Source: Aplectana chamaeleonis (lineage: Eukaryota; Nematoda; Chromadorea; Rhabditida; Cosmocercidae). From it: a stretch of DNA of 64,000 bases. A model generated the notes under the pieces. That model made no database searches and was not told the origin of the DNA. It saw only the letters and a program-made list of their open reading frames with translations. Shown piece after piece: positions 55,985 through 64,000 of this stretch. The stretch lies in assembly GCA_029168955.1 (NCBI GenBank), contig JAPDOI010001357.1:1-64000 (forward strand), written 5' to 3'. Made by a program: the position numbers and the translations under genes. Within the stretch, counting starts at the first letter, position 1. Each line of letters begins with the position of its first letter.

Positions 55985-57170
55985 TACATAGTTGAGGAGA
56001 GACAGGTAAAGTCAGAAGATTACCAGGTGTAATATTGGGGGGAAATGTGACAGAATCAAATTTCAGAGTAGAGGAAAGTCTATTAAGCTTAGATATCACA
56101 TAATGAGGACTCGCTCAGTAGAGGAACAATCAAGCGTCAAATCAGTTTGAGGAAATTGGTAGGGTGGGTTACTCAGGCAGTAGCAGGCCCGGAGCGCAAC
56201 CGGCTCCGCCTCTCCCCGCCCACTGCCACCAAAACGCAGAGCAGTTGATATTCAAACTTGCGGTACGTTTCGGTTGTGACTGTAACGTGCAGTGCGTTCA
56301 GGTTGCTCCCCGGGCCACATGCGTTGACTGACGCGCGCATTTCGAAATCAGATGAATCGATTGGAACAAGGTAGAGCATGTGGGCTTCCTGCGATTTTTG
56401 AGTAGGATTCTCACCGCTTCTCTTGTGGTGCTTGTAATTGATTTGCTCTGCTCCATTTGCGCTCATTATTCGACCATCCTCAAATTCATTATATTCTTCA
56501 TATTTGTGCAATAGTTAGACTGTCTTAAAAAATAAAACGTTACATGACCTTCCGAACGCATTTTGCGAATATTAATGGAGGGAATTTTTTAAATTTATTC
56601 ACTCATTTCGAAAAAAAAAATGAGAAAACGGAATCGCTCGCATTCTTGCATTTAGTCATTCACTCCAAAAAATCAAAAAGTCCTAAATCGGAGAAAAATT
56701 GATTTGGGAGGGTTATTTGGATTTAATACGCATTTCGAGTGTTCTAAAATACGATATTTAGCTTATCCTCTTTTTTCTGAGTAACATTAATTTCCATTCG
56801 TCGCGGGTGTCTGCGGGCGCACGCTGCGTCTCCTTCTCCCCTCACTTTCTCGCTGTCTCTACCCTCGCTCCGCACAAGCGCGCGAGGGAACAGAATAAAT
56901 GTGGCTCGGAACCAGAGGATACTTATCCGGTCGCTCTTATTTAGGCATCGATTTCCAATACTTAGCGGGTTCATTCTAGGATGGACTCGCATACAATGGA
57001 AATCAGAAGATTAGTGGGTGAAGTTGTGAGGGAAATTGTGACGGAATCGAAATTCTAAGCAGGGGAAGTGTCTTAAGCTTAGGTATTTCATAATCAGCAC
57101 TAGCTTAGAAAAGGGACAATTAAGGGTCAAATTAATTCAAGCAAATTCAGTAGGGTGGGGTAATTCGGTG
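55985..57170 (+). repeat. Direct repeat pair of about 170 bp flanking a MITE
   Basis: 55985-56165 and 57000-57170 are about 80% alike (for example AATGTGACAGAATC / AATTGTGACGGAATC, TTAAGCTTAGATATCACATAA / TTAAGCTTAGGTATTTCATAA). The GCCCGGAG MITE copy 2 (56174-56332) lies just after the first unit. Between them is mostly unassigned sequence; no gene. Confidence 0.6.
56174..56332. repeat. Palindromic MITE, GCCCGGAG family, copy 2
   Basis: Left CAGGCCCGGAGCGCAACC, right GGTTGCTCCCCGGGCCACAT. Closely similar to 52060-52219. Confidence 0.75.
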
Positions 57171-57779
57171 AATGTGTGGTAATCGCTGGACTCTTTCTTG
57201 AAAAATCGATTAGCTAAAATGGGTGCGATAGTATACTTAGTACTCGAATCACTCCTTTTCGGATATCTGAGATTCGGATGATCCGATATCCGGAAATTCG
57301 AAAAAACGCATTATCTGAATCGAACTAATATCCGGGAAATTTAGAATCGACATTATCTGAATCGATCCATTATCCGAAAAATTATCTTCGGATAACAAGT
57401 ATATGCGATCGTCGATCAGCGAAGCGTGTGAACTACGTCGAGGTATCGATTTTTGCAGCTGCGTTGCTAAAACCGGTTTATAGAAAGCGCCCGGGGCGCA
57501 ACCGTCTACGCTGGATGATGTACTATTACGTCATCGGCTGACAGGTGCGCTCAGGGCGCTGCGTGAATCAATTTCGTCGGTAGCACCCGAAGCGCAACGT
57601 ATGTGTCCTGCATCGCAGCATATGTGGCCCGAAAATTGCCAAATTCGTCACCCTGAGCGCAACATGGACGCGGCTCCGGGTGCATTCGGGGTGGGCCCAG
57701 GGCCTGCTATCGTCTGAGATGTTGGCACTCCGTTGTTAGGAGTCTGTGATTAAGGGGTTTATCACGTCATGTAAAGTTT
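57171..57779. other. Unassigned region with ATCCGAAT microsatellite-like words
   Basis: 57250-57410 is made of GGATATCCGAAT/ATTATCTGAATCGA words, a diverged short tandem or hairpin array. No gene is seen. Confidence 0.45.
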
Positions 57780-58046
57780 GTCCGAATGAGAATGGCCGTA
57801 ATGCGGCCGTCGTGCGTGGCAGGCGGCCGTCGCATGAGCCGCTCTCGGACGAGTGTCCAAACGGCTGTCCCCTCGACTGCAGAACTGATTGATTGCTTGC
57901 TGACAGCCGCTGCCGGCCCCGCTCCTAGTGAATGGCTGTGGGGGAAGGCTCGCTGTCGTTTCGCATGCTCGTCCGAGAGCGGCGCACGCGACAGCCGCCT
58001 GCCACGCACGACGGCCGCATGGTCGGCCAGCCTCATTCGGACCCAT
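57780..58046. repeat. Palindromic MITE with GCGGCCGTCGTGCGTGGCAG arms
   Basis: TGTCCGAATGAGAATGGCCG at the left faces CATGGTCGGCCAGCCTCATT and CGGACCCA at the right; GCCGCTCTCGGACGAG is complementary to CTCGTCCGAGAGCGGC. ORFs on both strands are artefacts. Confidence 0.8.
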
Positions 58047-58105
58047 CTTATGTGGTGCTACGTTCGTCTTTGCATGGAGGTCCTTTGAATTTCGTTTGGT
58101 TGCAC

Positions 58106-58223
58106 GGAATGTGAATAGAAATCGAGATCCAGTAGCTTTTCCGAATTTACCGTATTAACCGAAAATTTCTCTGTGAAAAACTTCGGTAAAAAAATTACCA
58201 AAAAAAATTTCCGCACACCCCTG
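58106..58223. mobile_element. Short hAT-like MITE, left end degenerate
   Basis: The right end ...TTTCCGCACACCCCTG is the same as H3, followed by GTTGCACA (58224-58231). GTTGCACG lies at 58099-58106, a 7/8 duplication, but the left terminus no longer reads CAGGGG. Confidence 0.45.
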
Positions 58224-58358
58224 GTTGCACAGAGGATCTAATATCGTTCTAGGAGCCAAAATATCGGTCCGCAATCGCAGACTACGGCTGTTGGGTCATG
58301 CGACACTTGGTAATCGTGCTGGGAGAAAGGTGGATCGTGCCCGGACCAAGTGGTCTTA

Positions 58359-58786
58359 CTCTGAGAGTTTTGGCGGCGAAATAGCCGAGAAATAGCCCAC
58401 CAGGCTATTTCTCAGCTATTTCGCCGCTATTTCTCGGCTTTTCACGAAACGGACAAGAATTAGCCGAGAAGTAACGGGATCCAACTCGTCGAGCCATCAT
58501 TCGGGGCTGCGAGCGGTTGGGCGGGACCTACAGAGGCGTCCAAGTACCTCAAGCTTGGGAAATTGAACCGGCGAAGGTGTTGACGTCCGAATCATGCCTC
58601 TGGAATGCGCCGTATACCCACCTGGAGAGCATTATTTCTCGGCTATATTGCGGCGAGCTTTATTTAGCGGTTATTTCTCGGCTATTTCGCGGCAAGCATT
58701 ATTTGGCGGCTATCTCGCGGCTATTCCGCGGCAAGCAGGCATTGCGCGGCAATTTCGCGGCTATTTCTCGGCCAAAACTCTCAGAG
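58359..58786. mobile_element. TA-targeted MITE, CTCTGAGAGTTTTGGC family
   Basis: TA at 58357-58358 and 58787-58788. TIRs CTCTGAGAGTTTTGGC and ...GCCAAAACTCTCAGAG. The interior is built of GCGAAATAGCCGAGAAATAG words and their complements, as in 4960-5190 and 28095-28815. Confidence 0.8.
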
Positions 58787-58874
58787 TAGCATGATTATCA
58801 CGTGTCACATGATGAAACAGCAGTAGTCCTCAAATACGAATCGGAATTTGGCCCCGAGAACGACAGTGGTTATG

Positions 58875-59030
58875 ATGGGTGTAGCCGCGAAAGGGATAGC
58901 TGCGGACCACTCAGCAGCCCGCGCGCCTGTCACTTGCGCCGATCGATCACCACATTTCTCGTGGGCGCATATGACGCAGCGCAGGCTGCTGAGGTGTCCG
59001 CAGCCATCTCTTTCGTGGTTACCCCCACTA
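58875..59030. repeat. Palindromic MITE, TAGCTGCGG family, copy 2
   Basis: GAAAGGGATAGCTGCGGACC and ACTCAGCAG face CTGCTGAGGTGTCCGCAGCC and ATCTCTTTCG. See copy 1 at 30665. Confidence 0.75.
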
Positions 59031-59278
59031 TAGGCAGTTTTTATTCTCCCGAAGTCATCCGCCCCACCATGCTGGCTGACTTCTTGAAAGGGGATCACGG
59101 AAATCACGGAAACTATAAAGAAGGCTGTCCACTACTTCACAGACAGTTGATTTGCATTACAAAGGTGCAAACAGTTTGTCCCTTCATTGACCCTGAGGTT
59201 TTAAGATGTTTTCCACCTTTAAAATAGATGGTGGCAGCGTTCGACTGCAGTAGAACAGTGTTTATGAATTCTGCGAAC

Positions 59279-60344
59279 AAGGGAAGTATATGTACAACGC
59301 GTAGGTCGGATCTGCCAAAACGGCAAGTGCCGTTAGTATCTCTTGTGGCTCAATAGTTAAACTGCGCAGTACCCCGCCCCGAGCTGCAGGTTCCAAGAAG
59401 TTACAAGTTTAAAAAGGTCATTTTTTGTGCTTTTTGTACCTTCCAAAAAGCGCGTTAGTCTCGGTAAATCCGGAAACGGACCTCATAAATGTGCTCAATG
59501 CCCAAAACTACCCCCCTGAGCAAAATTTGAAGGCACAGTTTCCATACTTTGTCCAGACTTGGAGCGTTTTGGTCTTGTGCGGATTTTCTGTTGGGCGTTT
59601 ATTTCTACCGAGTAGAGGGCTTTGGAAGCGTTTTAGGAAAAATGGTCCAAATTTGACTTAAAATTCCCCCAGGGGAGTTTTTTTGGGCGCTGATTACGAA
59701 TCTGTGGTTTATTAGTCGAATTTCCAAAGTTTTCGGCTGATTTCATTCAAAGCACCCCAACCCGGGAAAATTTCGAGGGAAAAACCCCACTGTCGAGATT
59801 TCCGGTTTTCTACGATTGATATGTCTCAAAATTATTCTCTGAGGGTTATTTGGAGTGCTAAACACGAATCTGGAGTCCGTTTATCGATTTTTTGCATCTA
59901 ACGGTAGATTTCGGTGGGTATACGGTAGTTTGGTCAAAATCTCAGATTTCACTCAATATTTGGGGTGGAGAATACGAATTTAACGTCCGTTTGTCGATTT
60001 TCGAAACACTAAGGTGGGTTTTGTCCCCTAACTGACATGTTACCTACCGTAGCCTATAGAAAACCTCAAAATTTCGACAAATGGACTCCAGATTCGTGTT
60101 CGCCACTCTAGATTACCCGTACATACTTGAGCTTTGAGCTATTTCCGAGAAAATATTTTGAAACTCCAAAAAAAAATGCCTCGTGGGTATCCTTGCCTTT
60201 TGGCGAGACTTGAAAAATGCTCACAACTTTTTTGAACCTGCAGCTCGGGGCGGGATACTGCGCATTTTTACTATTGAGCCAGAAGAGATACTAACGATAC
60301 TAGTCGTTTTGGCAGATGCGACCTACGCTTTTTATACCTTCCTT
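59279..60344. mobile_element. TIR element (about 1.07 kb) with tRNA-like termini
   Basis: Inverted ends of about 170 bp: GCGTAGGTCGGATCTGCC at 59299 against its complement ending at 60328; TCTTGTGGCTCAATAGT, CGCCCCGAGCTGCAGGTTC follow inward in both arms. The words TGGCTCAATAGTTAAA and GCAGGTTCCAAGAAG resemble the A and B boxes of a tRNA. The match extends weakly outward to 59279 and 60344. No clear target duplication was found. The right end lies against a good splice donor at 60345. Confidence 0.6.
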
Positions 60345-60496
60345 GTAAGTCACTGTAAGTACGGCACCGTATCAATTGAAGTCTTGCGAAATTTCAGTCA
60401 AAACCGAAAACATCCGAAGGTGGCGGCGACGATGGCTATGAATCGTGCCCAGATCTGACTCCAGAAGAATTGCAACGAATTGCCGCTCAACGATAG
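60183..60496 (+). CDS. C-terminal exons of an unknown host gene
   Basis: The last exon 60398-60496 follows a clean acceptor (GCGAAATTTCAG) and encodes SKPKTSEGGGDDGYESCPDL then TPEELQRIAAQR and TAG, an acidic conserved-looking tail. The intron before it (60345-60397, 53 bp) has the donor CTT/GTAAGT. The frame before the donor is open back to 60183, but that sequence is the right arm of the TIR element, and an AG acceptor in its end (TTTTGGCAG, 60313) could start the exon. So either the transposon inserted in the gene's intron and now supplies splice sites, or the upstream exon is transposon-derived. The family is not recognised. Confidence 0.45.
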
Positions 60497-60919
60497 TGTT
60501 GTTTATTTCTGCAAAGGCGTATACCATCAGTTTTCGTGTATATCATTCAAATCATAGCTGCATTATTCTTAATACTTTTGGTAATACTCAAGTTGTCGCA
60601 CTGTGTTTAGAGGGAGATAGAGTATTTACCCACAGAAAGTCAAGAACGGCGTTGGTATCAGTGCAGATAAAAGTGATCGCTCATTGTCTACGTTCTTCAC
60701 TGAAGCGCAAATATAAATCGCCTTCCACTGCGCTTGTGTAATCTGAACCAGGAAGTGTACCTGTAAAAGTGTTTTAACTTCCTTAATTCGATTCTTGGTT
60801 TGTTTCTTTGAACTACCTCAGCATATATGTATAGATGAGTCTATCTTAGAATGAATTACTGAGCGATCACAAGGTCTGCTAAACGAACCCCACGGGCCCA
60901 TCCCATGTGTACATCTTAA
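60497..60919. other. Presumed 3' flank of the gene
   Basis: No repeat structure or ORF of note; probably 3' untranslated and intergenic sequence. Confidence 0.3.
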
Positions 60920-62126
60920 AGGTAGCATACACGCTCACAAACATGGTTGAGATAACAGTATAAATAGGACCGCCTGGCCCCTACCATGTCGTCAACGGCA
61001 TTTGATGCGCTGAAAACCATCCAGAGGCCGGATTCTTCGAAGCATTTACCATGGTGCATTTTACCATGGTAACATAACATTAACATAACATTTTACCATG
61101 GTAACATTTTACCATTTTACCATTTTACCATGGTGCATAGCATTTTCGCGTGCAAGAAGCTTAGTTTGCTTCAAGCTTCTTTTCTTTTTAGTCAATCTGG
61201 ATGTATATTAATTACTTTCATGTTTCTGTTCCTCATTCATGATTGACGAATAAATGAATGAATGAATGGTAAGTTAGCGTTATCGGCTAACCGCGATCGT
61301 TATCAGTGAGTCAGCAAGCCTGAGAATAACTGATAACGGTTGCGGTTAGCCGATAACGCTAACTTACCATGGTAAATGCTTTGATGAATCCGGCCTCAGG
61401 TTGACAGAATTCGAGCATTCCCGTCTCGAAAGCCTGTGGAACCCCACCCCTACGAATAACAGAATAAAGAGTGGAGCATGTGAAAGCATTTGATAACTTA
61501 AGAGTGATAGCACTATCAAATAAGTGTCTACGAGAGAAACGGCTTGATTTACCTGAACATAACATGTCTGTTTACTGATGAAATGCTCCATTTTCTAAGC
61601 CAGCCGGGGTAGAGCGGTATTCTTGAAAGTGGATGGAAATTAATCGGTATGTAAACAAGTTATATACAGGGAAATCAAGCTGTTTCTCTCGTAGACTCTC
61701 ACTTGATAGAGGCTATTCCTCTAAATTATCAAATGCTTCCACATGCCTCACTCTTCATTCTGTTATTCGTCGGGGTGGGGTTCCACATGCTTCCGAGACG
61801 GAAATGCTCGAATTCTGTCAACCTGGGGCCGGATTCATCAACGAAATTCAGAGCTGGTAGGCTGGGTAAGGGTAGCTTCCTACCGAAATTCGCGCGAATG
61901 ACGCAATTCACGAAACTTTCTACCCACGGTAGCAGCCTACCAAGTCTACCCTGCGCGAATCTCGGGTAGGGTCCTACCAGCGGCGTCCTACCCAGCGAGA
62001 TTTCGCGCTCAGATGCTGGATTCGCGCGCTCGTCCTTTGTACAGCTGTTTTCAAGCCTCTTGTATAACGGATTTCCGGCAATTTTCATATTTCATAGGGT
62101 GAAGATGTTGCGTTTTCATCGTCAAT

Positions 62127-62169
<43 letters not shown>

Positions 62170-62764
62170 CTTTACGCCGTTGCCGACGTGCTCGAAAATT
62201 ACAAAACAGTAAGTTAAAAACATGGAACGATTACAAAAAAAAACATAAACTTAGCGCAACGCTTCAACAGCCGATCGCAAGACCATTATTCTGATTAGAG
62301 AATAATTTGAAAGGCGAAAAAAAAACCAAAAACCATAGCCGCGTTTCCCATACCGCTGAATTCTTTATGTGATTGGAACATATATTTACTTTATTCATGG
62401 TTTATGCTCTAGGTTTTGTGAGTTCCCAGAAGTTTAAGCTTTTGAAAAGCGATTACGATTGATGTGCAGTAGCCGTCGTTTGTAAAACACGGCGGCGTCG
62501 CCACACACAGAACGCTTTTAGGCGTAATTACTTGGTAGAGCTACCCGCGGTAGCATTGCGCTCGTGAATCACAATGTGATGGTTAGGGTAGCAATCTACC
62601 GTGGGTAGACCTACCACTGGATAGGGCTACCAGCACTGCCGCGTTGATGAATCCGGCCCCTGCATGGTTTTCAGAGCTTCAAACGCCGTTGGCGACATGG
62701 TAAGGGCCATGCGGTCCTTTTTATGCTGTTATCTCAACCATGTTTGTGAGCGTGTATGTGGCCT
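60920..62764. mobile_element. TTAA-type palindromic element with nested insertions
   Basis: TTAA at 60916-60919 and 62765-62768. Outer arms of about 100 bp: CATACACGCTCACAAACATG and GTTGAGATAACA against the complement at 62725-62762. Inside are three further inverted pairs: GGCCGGATTC...CATTTACCATGG (61013-61397), AGGTTGACAGAATTCGAGCA with complement (61398-61824), and GGCCGGATTCATCAACG with complement (61826-62658). ACCATGG words and an (ATTT)n run occur within. A second TTAA terminus starts directly at 62769. Confidence 0.75.
62126..62168 (+). repeat. (ATTT)n microsatellite
   Basis: About ten copies of ATTT in a row. Confidence 0.95.
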
Positions 62765-62768
62765 TTAA

Positions 62769-62880
62769 AGGAAGTGGTCACGATGAAAAACGGTATAGAA
62801 AAAAACTACAAAAATCAGCTCAGATCGAAAACAGCTGAAAAACTATGAGGGTAGTTATTAACTGTGAGGTGAAAAACGGG
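62769..62880 (+). mobile_element. Lone left end of a TTAA-type MITE
   Basis: After the TTAA at 62765-62768: AGGAAGTGGTCACGATGAAA, then ACTACAAAAATCAGCTCAGA and TCGAAAACAGC, matching the terminus at 5180-5290 read outward. No right end is found before the window ends; the foldback at 63013 may have interrupted it. Confidence 0.6.
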
Positions 62881-63012
62881 CTGGAGTTAGAGTTTCTAGG
62901 GCCCAAAGATGCCAGTTCGTGCACACGTGCACAGCGCCGACAAAAAAAAAAGGAACGCAGTCTCATGCCGAGCAGTCAAAAATCATCGACGTTCAGAGGC
63001 AGAATTAAATGC

Positions 63013-63595
63013 AAATTATCTAACTGTTTTGCTTTGCTACGGGAGGTTTATGATTTGGCATAATAATATTTGTGAGAAACTCGTTAAAAGAAGTTAAATA
63101 CTGGATGCATTTGATTTTTCATGAGATTTCACACGGAAGAAACACTAAAAGCTCGACGAAATGATGTGTCATTGATTTGGATGTGTTCTTTGTTACCTAA
63201 AATTGAAAAGTGAGTGTGGTTTTGAAATTTCAAATCACGCGCGCTCCGAGAACAAATGATCGCTCGCAGTTAAAGTTTGCAAGTCTGAGCGCCTTGAAAT
63301 ACTATTTTGCGACTCCCACCCTGATTTTCATTTCTTGACGATTATACGTTTGTCTATGCTCAATAACACGCGCGTGATTTGGCCTTTCAAAACCACACTC
63401 ACTTTTCGATTTTTGGTAACAAAGAACACATCCAAATCGATGGCACATCATTTCATCGAGCTTTTAGTGTTTCTTCCGTGTTAAATCTCATGACAAATCA
63501 AATGCATCGAGTATTTCACCTCTTTTAACGAGTTTCTCACAAATATTATTATGCCAAATCATAAACCTCCCGTAGCAAAGCAAAACAGTTAAGCC
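63013..63595. repeat. Foldback element, GATTTGGC class
   Basis: Arms about 63013-63243 and 63370-63592. The start AATTATCTAACTGTTTTGCT is the same as at 22822; GAGGTTTATGATTTGGCATA and TTGATTTGGATGTG follow. Central AAATCACGCGCG / CGCGCGTGATTTGG. Confidence 0.85.
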
Positions 63596-63596
63596 T

Positions 63597-63738
63597 CTTT
63601 CACACGCCCGACAGACGTCGGACGACTCTTTATCGAATGTGTAATATCTCCCTACCCTACCCTACCCATCTTATCTATCTTGACTTATCAAACTTGATAA
63701 AGAGTCGTCCGACGTCGGCCGGAAAACTATGAAAAGGG
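63597..63738. repeat. Palindromic MITE, GACGTCGG
   Basis: GACGTCGGACGACTCTTTATC faces GATAAAGAGTCGTCCGACGTC across a spacer with ACCCTACCCTACCC. Confidence 0.75.
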
Positions 63739-64000
63739 CTTTAGATAATCGCTTCAGCCGCGAAGCGGCTGGAGAGGTTTGGTTCTGCCTAGGCCTTGTG
63801 ATCACGTAGAATTTTATAAAATGGTTTATAGAATCTCTAAAAAAGAACAGAATTTCTGATGACTTCCTTCTGGATATAAGTGAAGAGGTCCAGAGGACAC
63901 CTGGGGTGGTAGTAATCTGCATGTTTACCGCGAGATGACCGCCGCTAAGCGGGTGGCTATCACGCGGTCATTGGGTAGCAGATCGCCAGCTCCTTTGGGA
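63739..64000. other. Window end, no gene recognised
   Basis: Only a short hairpin (CAGCCGCGAAGCGGCTG at 63756) is visible. Confidence 0.35.

Noticed and set aside
56340..56511. Minus-strand coding exon (NGAEQINYKHHKRSGENPTQ)
   Set aside because: The composition looks protein-like, but there is no usable acceptor upstream (a stop precedes it) and it runs into a MITE; too weak to annotate.
57762..58158. Several overlapping GC-rich ORFs on both strands
   Set aside because: They are translations of the palindrome at 57780-58046.

Overview
The window is eukaryotic and most likely from a nematode, probably a Caenorhabditis-like rhabditid. The inference rests on very short introns (about 54-104 bp) with TTTCAG/TTNCAG acceptors and on the mix of repeats: Tc1/mariner, BEL/Pao, short hAT-like elements beginning CAGGGGTGTGCG, and many palindromic elements. 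No marker gene fixes the species. Almost the whole window is mobile-element and satellite DNA, with elements nested inside elements. Only a few short spliced genes or exons look like host coding sequence.

Layout. 0-5.3 kb: a foldback repeat, a 42-bp satellite array split by a Mutator-like MITE, and a broken Tc1/mariner copy. 5.3-11.5 kb: old GC-rich repeats into which a 4.3-kb hAT-like element inserted (8-bp target duplication); that element carries a dead LINE 3' end and a near-perfect palindrome. 11.6-12.25 kb: a likely small host gene. 12.75-17.43 kb: a second hAT-like element holding a 2.7-kb foldback built from 114-bp tandem repeats. 17.6-22.6 kb: a TIR element, two more arrays of the 42-bp satellite family and a (TG)n microsatellite. 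22.8-29.6 kb: a Penelope-like retroelement with its GIY-YIG endonuclease upstream of the reverse transcriptase (permuted order), broken by two MITEs and bordered by a third hAT-like element. 29.7-38.4 kb: foldbacks, TTAA-type MITEs and a fourth hAT-like element.

38.6-51.75 kb: one 13.1-kb BEL/Pao LTR retrotransposon on the minus strand, with 636-bp LTRs about 2% different, a CATTC target duplication, a tRNA-Gly-like primer site, gag, protease, RT/RNase H and integrase. Downstream of pol, where an env would sit, is a second gag-like reading frame with zinc knuckles. A short motif, CTGTATTA on the plus strand (TAATACAG in the element's sense RNA), recurs dozens of times across coding and non-coding parts of this element.

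51.75-64 kb: a possible chemoreceptor exon, a three-exon small gene, a sixth TSD-bounded element with a 0.9-kb foldback inside, a TIR element next to a good terminal exon, and a nested set of TTAA-type and palindromic elements.

Because target-site duplications can be read for many insertions, part of the insertion order is recoverable. Two MITEs sit in the Penelope-like ORF and one in the BEL/Pao pol gene, and computational removal of each restores an open frame across the site. Positions were read by eye and may be off by a few bases; identities are estimates.
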